Under the pieces are notes generated by a model, which was not told the DNA's origin, ran no database searches, and worked only from the letters and a program-made list of their open reading frames with translations. Position numbers and translations under genes: made by a program. This document shows, one piece after another, positions 49,125-58,751 of a stretch of 64,000 nucleotides of DNA. This DNA is from Microbulbifer pacificus (GTDB lineage: Bacteria > Pseudomonadota > Gammaproteobacteria > Pseudomonadales > Cellvibrionaceae), in the NCBI RefSeq assembly GCF_002959965.1, contig NZ_PREV01000027.1, forward strand, positions 1,178,001 to 1,242,000, written 5' to 3'. Each line of letters starts with the position of its first letter. Position 1 is the stretch's first letter.

Positions 49125-51131
49125 ATGTCTGACTCACCCGAACGCGAAGTTGAATCAGGCATTGCGGGCCCGACACGTCGACAGGTCATCAAAGGCTCTG
49201 CGGCCTTTGGCGCACTGACGCTGTTGGGACCGCTTGCGGGAAAGGCATCGGAATCCACGGGTAGTGCTGTGACAGATCTGATTCTTCGCAACGGTGTCAT
49301 CACAACCTTCGATCCCAGGCAACCGGAAGTCACGGCGATTGCTCTGCAGAAGGGATTGGTACAGGCCATCGGCAACGACAGAGACATCATGGCACTCGCC
49401 GGCGGCGAGACACAGGTAATCGATCTCGGCGGCAAACGGGTCATCCCAGGCTTGAATGACAGCCACACACATCTGATCCGCGGTGGGCTGAATTACAACA
49501 TGGAGTTGCGCTGGGAGAATGTCCCCTCTCTCGCCGATGCGCTGCGGATGTTGAAAGACCAGGCAGAGCGCACACCGGCACCGCAGTGGGTTCGCGTCGT
49601 TGGCGGCTGGTCGGAATTCCAGTTTGCTGAACGACGTATGCCAACACTGGCGGAAATCAACCAGGCTGCGCCCGATACCCCCGTGTTCATTCTCCACCTC
49701 TACGCCCATGCGCTGCTCAATCGCGCCGCTCTCAAGGCAGCCGGTATCGATCGGAATACACCCAATCCTCCCGGCGGTGTCATCGAGAAGGACAGCAAGG
49801 GCGAGCCCACCGGGATGTTGATTGCCAAGCCATCCGCGTTGATTCTCTACTCCACCCTGGCAAAGGGGCCAAAGCTGCCATTGCAGGACCAGATCAATTC
49901 CACACGCCATTACATGCGCGAAATGAACCGACTTGGCATCACCTCGGTTATTGATGCCGGCGGCGGCGGCCAGAATTACCCCGATGATTATGAGGTTGTG
50001 CAGAAGCTCGACCGCGACAACCAGCTCACCGTGCGCATCGCGTATAACCTGTTTGCACAGAAGGCGGGCTCGGAGTTAAGTGATTACGAGCGCTGGGTCG
50101 CCATGACGGAGCCCGGTGCCGGTTCCACCATGTTGCGGATGAATGGCGGCGGCGAGAACCTGACCTGGTCCGCGGCTGATTTCGAAAATTTTCTCGAACC
50201 CCGCCCAGATCTTGCCCCTACGATGGAGAAGGAGCTGGAACCCATTGTTACATTGCTGGCGGAAAACGAGTGGCCATTTCGCATTCATGCCACCTACGAC
50301 GAATCCATCGACCGGTTTCTCACCCTGTTTGAACGGGTGAACGGCAAGACGCCATTCAAGACACGTTTCATCATCGACCATGCGGAAACAATCAGCGAAC
50401 GCAATATGGAGCGCATCAAGGCGCTCGGCGGCGGTATTGCCACCCAGCACCGCATGGCGTTTCAGGGGGAATACTTCGTCGACCGCTACGGAGCGGATGC
50501 GGCGAAAACCACACCCCCCATCGCAAAAATGCTCGCCATGGATCTACCGGTCGGTGCCGGCACCGACGCCACACGGGTTGCCTCCTATGATCCCTGGACG
50601 GCGCTCTACTGGATGGCCACCGGCAAAACCGTCGGCGGCCTGTCACTCTACGACCGCGAAAACATTCTCGATCGTGCCACCGCGCTGCGCCTGTGGACGG
50701 CGGGCTCCGCGTGGTTCTCGGGCGAAGACAAGGTAAAAGGTACCCTCAGGCCCGGGCAATACGCCGATCTGGCGGTGCTCGCGCAGGACTATTTCAAGGT
50801 CAGTGACGATGCCATTCGCCAGATCATTTCCGAACTCACTATTGTCGGCGGCAACATCGTGTATGCCGCCGGTCCGTTTTCGCGCTTTGATCCCCCTCTG
50901 CCACCGGCAAGCCCCGGCTGGAGCCCCGTGCGCAGCGAGCCCTCGCCGGCCATGCGCCAGGCCAGGGCGCCGCTCCGGAGCGGTGCAACCCAGCGTGCCT
51001 GCCACGACAGTTGCGCAAGTACCTGTGCGCTCCACGGACACAATCACCAGATCGCCTGGAACTCACCGATACCCGTGGGCAGTCCGCGGGATTTCTGGGG
51101 CGTGCTCGGATGCTCCTGCTTCGCATTCTGA
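49125..51131 (+). CDS. YtcJ-like amidohydrolase with Tat signal
   Basis: A 668-residue metallohydrolase of the YtcJ/amidohydrolase_3 family. The N-terminus carries a twin-arginine signal (TRRQVIKGSAAFGALTLLG, arginines 18 and 19), so it should be exported folded to the periplasm. The metal ligands are visible: NDSHTHLIRGG (His114, His116), RIHATYDES, FIIDHAE and GAGTDATRV. The C-terminus keeps the family's late GWSPVR and DFWGVLGCSCFAF segments. The substrate is unknown; relatives act on formamides, esters or imides. It lies between ycaC and the MFS gene, 15 bases from the latter. Confidence 0.88.
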   Translation: MSDSPEREVESGIAGPTRRQVIKGSAAFGALTLLGPLAGKASESTGSAVTDLILRNGVITTFDPRQPEVTAIALQKGLVQAIGNDRDIMALAGGETQVIDLGGKRVIPGLNDSHTHLIRGGLNYNMELRWENVPSLADALRMLKDQAERTPAPQWVRVVGGWSEFQFAERRMPTLAEINQAAPDTPVFILHLYAHALLNRAALKAAGIDRNTPNPPGGVIEKDSKGEPTGMLIAKPSALILYSTLAKGPKLPLQDQINSTRHYMREMNRLGITSVIDAGGGGQNYPDDYEVVQKLDRDNQLTVRIAYNLFAQKAGSELSDYERWVAMTEPGAGSTMLRMNGGGENLTWSAADFENFLEPRPDLAPTMEKELEPIVTLLAENEWPFRIHATYDESIDRFLTLFERVNGKTPFKTRFIIDHAETISERNMERIKALGGGIATQHRMAFQGEYFVDRYGADAAKTTPPIAKMLAMDLPVGAGTDATRVASYDPWTALYWMATGKTVGGLSLYDRENILDRATALRLWTAGSAWFSGEDKVKGTLRPGQYADLAVLAQDYFKVSDDAIRQIISELTIVGGNIVYAAGPFSRFDPPLPPASPGWSPVRSEPSPAMRQARAPLRSGATQRACHDSCASTCALHGHNHQIAWNSPIPVGSPRDFWGVLGCSCFAF

Positions 51132-51146
51132 ACGGCGGGTACATTC

Positions 51147-52793
51147 ATGGTCGCAGGTAAAACAACGGAACCCGGCTCGCCTTGGGCCCCTTTCCGGCAC
51201 CGCGCCTTTGCGGTGTTGTGGCTGGCGACGGTGATTTCCAATGTGGGCACCTGGATGCACGATGTCGCGTCCGGATGGCTAATGACATCACTCTCGCCGT
51301 CGCCGCTGATGGTTGCCCTGGTGCAGGCGGCGACCAGCGCTCCCGTGTTCCTGTTCGCTTTGGCCGCCGGTGCGCTGGCGGACCTCACCAGCCGGCGCAG
51401 GTTGCTTATGACCGCGACGGTACTGCTGTTTATCAACACACTGGCGCTCGCTATTCTGGTCACGGCAGGGAAAATCACACCCTGGTTGCTCCTGCTATTC
51501 ACCTTCCTCAATGGCGCCGGCGCCGCCTTTGTTGCACCGGCCTGGCAGGCCATCGTGCCTCAGCTGGTACCGCGCGCAAGCCTCCAGTCTGCCATTGCCC
51601 TCAATGGAGTGGGGATCAACATCAGTCGCGCCATCGGGCCCGCACTGGCCGGCGCCATTATTGCGGCGATCGGTATTGCCTGGCCCTTTTTGATCAACGC
51701 CCTAAGCTTTCTGGTCGTGGTGGCCGCGCTGCGCTGGTGGACACCGCCTCCCTCAGTGCCCGGCGATCTGCCCGCGGAGCGGTTCTTCAGCGCCATGCGT
51801 GCCGGAGTGCGCTACGTACGCGCGAGCCGGGCGATGCGTTCAACGCTGATCCGCGCCGTTGCATTTTTCCTGTTTGTCAGCGCATTCTGGGCACTGCTGC
51901 CGCTGGTTGCGCGGCAAGAGTTGAATGGAGGACCACAGCTTTACGGATTCATCCTGGGCGCTGTTGGCGTGGGTGCCGTGGCCGGCGCGATGTGGCTCCC
52001 AACATTGACGAAGAAGTTCTCTCCCGATCATCTGGTGGCCATGGGAACACTGGGTACCGCGCTGGTACTTGCCGTACTGGCGCTGGTGAAGCGCCCGGAC
52101 GCCGTGATTGCCGCGAGCCTGCTCGCGGGTGCCTGCTGGATCACCGTTCTGTCACGCCTGAACGTGTCGGCGCAACTCGCCCTCCCCGATTGGGTACGCG
52201 CCCGCGGACTCTCCATCTTCATCACGATTTTTTTTGGTGCCATGACACTCGGCAGTATTGTCTGGGGGCAAGTGGCAACCAGACTCGGTATCCCCACCAC
52301 CCAGTTGATCGCTGCCGCCGGCGCAATTTTCGCGGCACTGCTCAGCTGGCGTTTCAAATTGTTGCAGGGAGACGCGCTGGACCACTCCCCCAGCGGTTAC
52401 TGGCCGCAACCGCTGGTAGCCGAGGACATTGCACTGGATCGGGGACCGGTGATGGTTACCGTGGAATACCAGATCGATCCCAGCGATACCGCACCCTTCG
52501 TGGATGCCATACGCCCACTGAAGGCGTCGCGCGAGCGCCATGGCGCCTACGCGTGGGGACTGTTTGAGGACGTCGCCATTCCGGGGCGCATGCTGGAATA
52601 TTTCATCGAAGAATCCTGGGTCGCCCACCTGCGTCATCACCAACGGACATCCGTACTCGACAGCGAAATACAACAGCGCGTGCTCCAGTATCAGCGCCCG
52701 GGTACCGCACCAATCGTGATCCATCGGCTGGCGCCAGACCCAAGCCGGCGCGCGGTGCGAAATAACGCTTGTGCCGATGGCACCCTGAAATGA
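51147..52793 (+). CDS. MFS transporter of the transmembrane secretion effector (MFS_3) type
   Basis: A 548-residue protein. The first 400 residues hold about 12 membrane helices of the major facilitator fold (FRHRAFAVLWLATVISNVGTWM near residue 14, then WMHDVASGWLMT; DLTSRRRLLM is the loop 2-3 motif). The last 140 residues are soluble and contain an alpha-beta segment with VTVEYQIDPSDTAPFVDAI, characteristic of the PF05977 group. These proteins are predicted exporters related to EntS. It follows the amidohydrolase closely and overlaps the porin gene by four bases (ATGA), so export or import of the same compound is plausible. Confidence 0.86.
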   Translation: MVAGKTTEPGSPWAPFRHRAFAVLWLATVISNVGTWMHDVASGWLMTSLSPSPLMVALVQAATSAPVFLFALAAGALADLTSRRRLLMTATVLLFINTLALAILVTAGKITPWLLLLFTFLNGAGAAFVAPAWQAIVPQLVPRASLQSAIALNGVGINISRAIGPALAGAIIAAIGIAWPFLINALSFLVVVAALRWWTPPPSVPGDLPAERFFSAMRAGVRYVRASRAMRSTLIRAVAFFLFVSAFWALLPLVARQELNGGPQLYGFILGAVGVGAVAGAMWLPTLTKKFSPDHLVAMGTLGTALVLAVLALVKRPDAVIAASLLAGACWITVLSRLNVSAQLALPDWVRARGLSIFITIFFGAMTLGSIVWGQVATRLGIPTTQLIAAAGAIFAALLSWRFKLLQGDALDHSPSGYWPQPLVAEDIALDRGPVMVTVEYQIDPSDTAPFVDAIRPLKASRERHGAYAWGLFEDVAIPGRMLEYFIEESWVAHLRHHQRTSVLDSEIQQRVLQYQRPGTAPIVIHRLAPDPSRRAVRNNACADGTLK

Positions 52794-54241
52794 CGGAGGT
52801 AACCCGGAAAATCTGGCGCCAGCCGGTTCTCCCTCTGTCTGTGGCGGTTGTCGCACGGCTGGTAATGCCGATCTCGATTTCGCTCACACCGACGGTGGCG
52901 AGCGCCGAAGCTGAAGATCTGCCCCCACTCGAAAAACTGCGCTTTGATGAAGACTACGCGTCACTGCTTACTCAACCCAGGTCATCCTGCTGGCCGGCAT
53001 GCTGGAAAGCCATTCCACTGGACAACAACGCCGGCGGCTATGTAAACCTCGGCGGAGAAATCCGTCAGCGCTACGAATACACCAGTAATCCCACTTATGG
53101 GCAGGCCCCGCAGGACCCCCACGGTGTCTGGTTCCAGCGCTACGTATTGCTGGCCGACCTGCACTGGAACCCGTATGTGCGGCTGTTCGGGCAGCTCAAC
53201 AGTGCCTTGGAGTCCGGGCGTGCGGAGGGCCCAAGTCCCGTCGATGAAAATCAGCTCGAGTGGCAGAACCTGTTCCTGGATTTCCACGTTCCCGCGGGCG
53301 ACCAAAACAGTCTTATTCTGCGCCCCGGACGACAGGAAATCGTGCTGGGTTCAGGGCGATTGGTTGATGTGCGCGAAGGGCCCAATGTCCGGCGCACCTT
53401 CGACGGTGGCAGAGTGTTGTTCGACGATGTTGAGAAGTGGCGCCTGGACCTGCTGGCCGTGCACCCACGCACCGATAACCCGGGTGTCTTTGATGACGAA
53501 AGCAGCGGCCGACTGTCCCTGTGGGGCGCCTACGCGACCATTCAGCGCCCGTATACCGCGCCCGGCAATCTGGATATCTACTACCTGGGATATCGGGATA
53601 CCGACGCGCTGTACGTACAGGGAAGTGGGCGTGAGGAGCGCAATTCCTTCGGCGCGCGCTACTGGGGAGAATCCGGAAACTGGCGCTGGAACTGGGAAAC
53701 GCTTTATCAGTCGGGTACGTTTGCGGGTGGAGAGATAGCGGCATGGACGCTGGCTACCGAAACCGGGTATCACTATACCGACCTGCCCTGGCAACCGGAG
53801 CTGCGATTCAGCATCAACATAGCCAGTGGGGATGACGATCCGGAGGACCGCGAACTGGGCACCTTCAACCCCCTCTTTCCCCGCGGCAATTATTTCTCGG
53901 AGGCCGCGGTTCTGGGGCCGCGTAATTTTTACAACTTCCACGTGTTCGTCAATGCTCTTCCCTGCCCGAACCTGTCTCTCACGGCCGATCTCAATTTGTT
54001 CTGGCGCCTGGAAACCGCCGATGGCCTGTACAGCCCCAGTGGTCAGATCGTTCGCTACCCCGGTGGCAGCGATGCCCATTTCTCAGCGACGACCCTGTCC
54101 ATGACACTGGAGTACACCTTATCCCGCGGACTGGTGTTTACCGCCATACAGACGTTCGGCAAACCCGAGGCATTCCTTGAGCAGACCGGCACCCACCAAG
54201 ATCTCAACTTCACTGAATTGACGCTGCAATATCGGTTTTGA
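52790..54241 (+). CDS. Alginate-export (AlgE-like) outer-membrane porin
   Basis: A 483-residue outer-membrane beta-barrel. A signal peptide runs to about residue 39 (...PTVASA). The GGYVNLGGEIRQRYEYT start of the barrel, LFLDFHVPAGDQNSLILRPGRQEIVLGSGRLVDVREGPNVRRTF and the terminal NFTELTLQYRF are typical of the PF13372 family. In Pseudomonas AlgE secretes alginate, while related porins (OprD-like in use) import carboxylic or aromatic acids. The start ATG 52790 shares four bases with the MFS stop. No alginate genes are nearby, so AlgE-like but not AlgE. Confidence 0.86.
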   Translation: MTEVTRKIWRQPVLPLSVAVVARLVMPISISLTPTVASAEAEDLPPLEKLRFDEDYASLLTQPRSSCWPACWKAIPLDNNAGGYVNLGGEIRQRYEYTSNPTYGQAPQDPHGVWFQRYVLLADLHWNPYVRLFGQLNSALESGRAEGPSPVDENQLEWQNLFLDFHVPAGDQNSLILRPGRQEIVLGSGRLVDVREGPNVRRTFDGGRVLFDDVEKWRLDLLAVHPRTDNPGVFDDESSGRLSLWGAYATIQRPYTAPGNLDIYYLGYRDTDALYVQGSGREERNSFGARYWGESGNWRWNWETLYQSGTFAGGEIAAWTLATETGYHYTDLPWQPELRFSINIASGDDDPEDRELGTFNPLFPRGNYFSEAAVLGPRNFYNFHVFVNALPCPNLSLTADLNLFWRLETADGLYSPSGQIVRYPGGSDAHFSATTLSMTLEYTLSRGLVFTAIQTFGKPEAFLEQTGTHQDLNFTELTLQYRF

Positions 54242-54483
54242 CGGCACTGATCCTCGAATCACCCGCACAGCTTTAACCTGCACTGCTTTAAATAGTTGCG
54301 CAGTGGAGTGTCGCAGGCGCCCTGTCATATAGCGAATTGAAATAATCAGAGTGAGGCATCCTGCGTGGGATTTCCTTTCCCCCCTGCCGTCACGCGATTG
54401 ACTAGTCTAAAGTGAGGCGCCGAAACTCTTTGGCATGCTCAGGCAACGGTGGATGTCTGTGGACGAATGTGGAAAGTAGCCGC

Positions 54484-55188
54484 GTGAAGTTTTCCCCTAT
54501 TTGGCTGGTCCTCGTCAGTGTCGCTACAGTCGCTGTAGTACTGGCGATCCTGCATTATTTCAATCTGGATGACCGCCTGATCGAGCTGATGCAATGGATG
54601 GACACCCTGGGCTGGCAGGCGGGCATCTGGTTCGCCCTGGTGATCGCGGTGGCCATCGTTTTCCTGTTCCCCGGGGTGATATTCACCATGGGCGCGGGCT
54701 TTGTGTTCGGGGTGATCAAAGGCACGATCTATGTGGTACTGGGCACGACACTCGGCGCGGCAATGGCGTTTCTCATCGCCCGATACTTGTTTGGCCAGCG
54801 CACCTCGGCGTGGGTGATGTCAAAAATCAAACCGGACAATCTCGGCGAGATTGTGCGCGATGAAGGCTGGCGCATGATCATGCTCACGCGTATGGTGCCG
54901 CTGTTCCCATTCAAGCTGACGAATTATTTTTTCGGCCTGACGCCACTCAAATTTCGCGACTTTGTTATCGGTACCTTTATCGGCGTCATCCCCATCACGG
55001 TGAACAACGTATATGTGGGGTCGATCGCTGCGGATCTCGCCAGCATCGGCAGTGAGCGCGCGGAGCGGACAACAACAGAGTGGACGCTGTACGGCATTGG
55101 CTTTGCACTCGCCGTCGTGGCCATTATCGGCCTGACACGCATGGCCCGTCGCGCGCTGAGGAAAAAAATCGACGAAGGAGCACAATGA
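54484..55188 (+). CDS. VTT-domain (TVP38/TMEM64, DedA superfamily) membrane protein
   Basis: A 234-residue inner-membrane protein with an N-terminal helix (about 5-25) and the VTT core: FLFPGVIFTMGAGFVFGVIKG, GAAMAFLIARYLFGQ, LTRMVPLFPFKLTNYFFGLTP and FRDFVIGTFIGVIP. DedA-superfamily proteins are linked to undecaprenyl phosphate recycling and lipid movement, and the eukaryotic TMEM41B/VMP1 relatives scramble lipids. I chose GTG 54484 because the hydrophobic N-terminus begins there; a GTG at 54412 is possible. Its stop overlaps the next gene's ATG (ATGA), making it the first gene of the four-gene operon. The charged tail ends RRALRKKIDEGAQ. Confidence 0.88.
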   Translation: MKFSPIWLVLVSVATVAVVLAILHYFNLDDRLIELMQWMDTLGWQAGIWFALVIAVAIVFLFPGVIFTMGAGFVFGVIKGTIYVVLGTTLGAAMAFLIARYLFGQRTSAWVMSKIKPDNLGEIVRDEGWRMIMLTRMVPLFPFKLTNYFFGLTPLKFRDFVIGTFIGVIPITVNNVYVGSIAADLASIGSERAERTTTEWTLYGIGFALAVVAIIGLTRMARRALRKKIDEGAQ

Positions 55189-57431
55189 TGCCCTGGATGA
55201 AATGGCTTCCCTGGCGGTTCTTCGTGCGCAAATTCGCCACCGCGCACGGATTCCTCGATCCCCTCGCGGTCATGGCCCGCCTGCAGCGTTTCGCCGAGCC
55301 CTCGGAGGTCAGTGAACCCATCGAGCTGCTGCGCGCCGGGGTTATTTTCCACGCCCGCGCGCTGATGAACAGCAAGGTGATCCAGCACAATCTGGATTGG
55401 GTGTGGCCCTACTGGATCGAGCGCCAGTTCGACCCGGCGGATGTAGCGTTCATCCCCCGCGCGTTTTCCATCACACACTGCAACCTGAGCCATCGCAACT
55501 GGACGGCGGTCGGAGTTCCGGGCAGTGAGGAAATGCCGATTGTCGACCCTCGCGGACTGCTCACACCCCACTATGATGGCTGGTCAATCGACAGCTGGGT
55601 CATCGGCGACGACGGTCTGGATCTGTATCCCTCCCAGCACAAACACGTCACCCAGCGTCTGGATTTGAAGGATGGCGTGGCCGTCGTGACAGAAGCGCAA
55701 TCCGAGCAGGCGACCCTTTCCAGCCGCGTGTGGGCAGAGCTGGACGAGCGCAACAACAATTGCCTGCTACAGGTGCAGGCGCAGCACAACACCGGCGGTT
55801 GGCTGGTGGTGGCACTCCGCCCCTGCAACCCCGAGGGTGTGGCCTTTATCAACAAGGTCGCACTCGACCAGAATCGCGACCGCTGGCTGATCGACGGCAA
55901 GGACCGGATTTTCTTCGACCGCCCGGTGGATCGCCACCACGCATCGGATTACCGCCGGGGCGACATCGCCCTCTACCTGCGGGACGAGGGCAATGAAAAT
56001 CATGCGGAGTGCGATGTGGGCATGGCCACGGCAGCTGCGCTGTTTCGTCTGGAACCCGGAAAATCCGTCGATACCCTGGTAAAAATTCCTCAGCGCTGCA
56101 AGCTCACCAGCGGCAACGCCCCCTCCGGGTGGAAGCAGAATCTCGAACGACACTGCGCCATGTCCGTGCCCGACACACAGCTGCAGTTTCTTTACGACGC
56201 TGCCGTGCGCACCCTGATCCTGCACTCGCCCTACGACGTTTACCCCGGGCCTTATACCTACAAACGCTTCTGGTTCCGCGACGCCGCGTTCATGATCCAG
56301 TCGCTGCTGCACGCGGGACTGCTGGAGCGCGCAGAGCGCGCGCTGGAACGATTTCCCTCGCGGCAAAAGCGCGATGGGTACTTCCACTCTCAGGATGGCG
56401 AATGGGATTCCAACGGCGAGGCGCTGTGGATCATCGACCAGTACTGCCGTATTACCGGCAGTAAACTGAAACCGGAATGGCTGGACCCGGTACTGCGCGG
56501 CGCACAGTGGATTCACAACAAGCGCATGCCGAAAGATGGCACCCTCACCGGTGGTCTGCTACCGGCCGGCTTCAGCGCCGAACACCTGGGTCCGAACGAC
56601 TGCTATTTCTGGGATGACTTCTGGGGTATTGGCGGCCAGCTGGCCGCCGTGGCCATCTGTCAGCGCGAGGGGTATTCCCAGGACGCAGAGACCTTCCAGA
56701 ATCAGGCGGATGACTTCCTGCTTACCGTAGATGACGCATTGCAGCAATGTGCCGCGCGCCTCAAGCGCCCCGCCATGCCCGCCTCCCCCAAGCGCCGCCT
56801 GGATGCCGGCGCCATCGGTTCCATCGCCGCCGGTTACCCGCTGAAACTCTATCCGGAAAATGATCCGCGCCTTCTGGATCTGGTGGAGTTCCTACAGGAA
56901 AAATGTTTCGTGTCCGGCGGCTTCTTCCAGGACATGATCCACTCCGGTATCAATGCCTATCTCACCATTCATGTGGCGCAGGTCCTGCTGCGTGCGGGCG
57001 ACCCGCGCTGTATCGAGCTGATGCGCAATGTGGCCAATCTCGCCTCGCCTACCGGCCAGTGGCCGGAGGCGATTCACCCGCACTCTTTCGGTGGTTGTAT
57101 GGGCGATGGGCAGCACGCGTGGGCGGCGGCGGAGTGGGTCACCATGCAGCGTAACTGTTTTGTACGCGAGGAAGGCGACAGCCTGATTCTGGCTTCGGGA
57201 CTGCCACCCGAGTGGCTGAGCGACAACACGGCGCAGAAGCCGATACGCTTTGGACCGGCACCCACCCATTTCGGAACCATCTCGCTGGAAATCACGCCGG
57301 GAGAAAAGCCGAGAATTTCCTGGTCGGGGAAATGGCATAAGGAAGCGCCCACCATTGAAGTCCGCGCATTCGGCTACAACGCGGAAATTGCCGAAGCCGG
57401 TGTGGAAATGATGGAGCTGCAACCCAAGTGA
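55185..57431 (+). CDS. Six-hairpin glycosidase-like protein
   Basis: A 748-residue soluble protein without a signal peptide, so it is cytoplasmic. An N-terminal beta-rich part (about 1-310) precedes an (alpha/alpha)6 barrel-like C-terminal half. Candidate catalytic or substrate segments are KRFWFRDAAFM (361-370), GEWDSNGEALW (405-415), NDCYFWDDFWGIGG, GQWPEAIHPH (624-633) and GDGQHAWAAAEW (640-651). The layout resembles amylo-alpha-1,6-glucosidase and GH15/GH63-like enzymes, but I cannot name a family. It may hydrolyse or phosphorolyse an alpha-glucoside, or be a carbohydrate-binding relative. It overlaps its neighbours by four bases on both sides, showing strict coupling with the VTT and GT4 genes. 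Confidence 0.75.
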   Translation: MMPWMKWLPWRFFVRKFATAHGFLDPLAVMARLQRFAEPSEVSEPIELLRAGVIFHARALMNSKVIQHNLDWVWPYWIERQFDPADVAFIPRAFSITHCNLSHRNWTAVGVPGSEEMPIVDPRGLLTPHYDGWSIDSWVIGDDGLDLYPSQHKHVTQRLDLKDGVAVVTEAQSEQATLSSRVWAELDERNNNCLLQVQAQHNTGGWLVVALRPCNPEGVAFINKVALDQNRDRWLIDGKDRIFFDRPVDRHHASDYRRGDIALYLRDEGNENHAECDVGMATAAALFRLEPGKSVDTLVKIPQRCKLTSGNAPSGWKQNLERHCAMSVPDTQLQFLYDAAVRTLILHSPYDVYPGPYTYKRFWFRDAAFMIQSLLHAGLLERAERALERFPSRQKRDGYFHSQDGEWDSNGEALWIIDQYCRITGSKLKPEWLDPVLRGAQWIHNKRMPKDGTLTGGLLPAGFSAEHLGPNDCYFWDDFWGIGGQLAAVAICQREGYSQDAETFQNQADDFLLTVDDALQQCAARLKRPAMPASPKRRLDAGAIGSIAAGYPLKLYPENDPRLLDLVEFLQEKCFVSGGFFQDMIHSGINAYLTIHVAQVLLRAGDPRCIELMRNVANLASPTGQWPEAIHPHSFGGCMGDGQHAWAAAEWVTMQRNCFVREEGDSLILASGLPPEWLSDNTAQKPIRFGPAPTHFGTISLEITPGEKPRISWSGKWHKEAPTIEVRAFGYNAEIAEAGVEMMELQPK

Positions 57432-58708
57432 ACATCGTCATGCTCACGAATACCTACCTGCCCCATGTGGGCGGTGTGGCACGATCCGTCGATGCCTTCT
57501 GCCGGGAATATCGCAAACAGGGGCACCACGTACTTGTGGTCGCGCCGGAATTTTCCGAAAAAATCGACAACGAACTGGACGTAGTACGCATCCCGGCCAT
57601 CCAGAATTTCAATGGCAGCGATTTTTCTGTGGCGCTGCCGCTCTCCGGTGAGCTGACGGAAAGGCTCGATTTTTTTGAACCGGATCTGGTGCATTCCCAC
57701 CACCCGTTTCTGCTGGGCATGACGGCCCTTCGCATCGCGCGCAGCCGGGAATTACCGCTGATATTCACCCACCATACGCTGTATGAGCGCTACACCCACT
57801 ATGTGCCCGCAGACTCGGAGACATTGAAGCGTTTCGTAATTGAGCTTGCCACCCGCTACGCAAATCTCGCGAGCATGGTATTCGCCCCCAGCGAGAGCGT
57901 CGCCGACCTGCTGCGTGAACGCGGGGTAAAGAAACCCATTGCCGTGGTGCCGACCGGCGTGCAGCTGGCACACTACCGCAACGGCGACGGTGGCGCGCTG
58001 CGTAAACGGTATGGCATTCCGGAAACGGCATTTGTGATCGGCCACCTCGGGCGGCTGGCGGAAGAAAAAAACCTGGAGTTTCTGGCCAATGTGGTGCTCG
58101 AATTGATGCACCGCAACGACGACATTCATTTTTTGCTGGTGGGTTCTGGTCCGATGCAACAACGCATAGCCGACCAGTTCGAAGCACAGCGCTGTTCCTC
58201 CCGCCTGCACCTCACGGGGACCCTGCAGGGAGAAGCCCAGCGCGATGCCTACAGCGCCATGGATGTTTTCGGTTTTTCCTCCACCAGTGAAACCCAGGGC
58301 ATGGTGCTCACGGAGGCCATGGCGGCCGGCGTGCCAGTGGTGGCGCTGGATGCGAGCGGCAGCCGCGAGGTGGTGGAGGATCACATCAATGGTCGTCTGG
58401 TCCTGAAGCATTGCCCGCGGGAAATGCTGGCCGCCCTGCAGTGGGTTCACGATCTCGAGCCAGAGGAGTATCGGCACCTGCGCCATGCCGCCGTACAGAC
58501 CGCGGAGCGTTTTTCCATGGAAAACTGCGCCGCATCCGCGCTGCAGCACTACCAGTCGCTCGTCCACCAGCACTGGCCACTGGACGATTCGCTCTATGCC
58601 CAGTGGATGCGCCTGCGCAACACCATCGGCGCCCAGTGGGAAATTCTCGAGGGCGTCACCAGTGCCGCCACCGCGGCACTGGACCGGGACCATGCGCTGA
58701 AGAAGTGA
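57428..58708 (+). CDS. GT4 glycosyltransferase, diacylglycerol glucosyltransferase-like
   Basis: A 426-residue GT-B fold glycosyltransferase. The N-terminal domain has TNTYLPHVGGVARSVDAF and VHSHHPFLLG (about 88-97), then FTHHTLYERYTHYVP. The C-terminal nucleotide-sugar domain has GHLGRLAEEKNLEFL and the EX7E pair, Glu288 and Glu296, in SETQGMVLTEAMAAGVPVV. The HTLYE segment resembles processive 1,2-diacylglycerol glucosyltransferases and related mannosyltransferases, from memory and not an alignment. GTG 57428 overlaps the previous stop (GTGA), with GGAG upstream. The acceptor is unknown; a lipid is the leading guess in view of the VTT and phosphodiesterase partners. Confidence 0.88.
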   Translation: MNIVMLTNTYLPHVGGVARSVDAFCREYRKQGHHVLVVAPEFSEKIDNELDVVRIPAIQNFNGSDFSVALPLSGELTERLDFFEPDLVHSHHPFLLGMTALRIARSRELPLIFTHHTLYERYTHYVPADSETLKRFVIELATRYANLASMVFAPSESVADLLRERGVKKPIAVVPTGVQLAHYRNGDGGALRKRYGIPETAFVIGHLGRLAEEKNLEFLANVVLELMHRNDDIHFLLVGSGPMQQRIADQFEAQRCSSRLHLTGTLQGEAQRDAYSAMDVFGFSSTSETQGMVLTEAMAAGVPVVALDASGSREVVEDHINGRLVLKHCPREMLAALQWVHDLEPEEYRHLRHAAVQTAERFSMENCAASALQHYQSLVHQHWPLDDSLYAQWMRLRNTIGAQWEILEGVTSAATAALDRDHALKK

Positions 58709-58751
58709 ATCACACAATAACGTCGATCAACGGACAGGTGGGCGTAACCCT

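Noticed and set aside
54322..54328. CTGTCAT, a perfect PhoB half-site, upstream of the four-gene operon.
   Set aside because: A Pho box needs a second half-site 11 bases away; neither neighbour position resembles it. One seven-base match is expected by chance, so no phosphate control is claimed.
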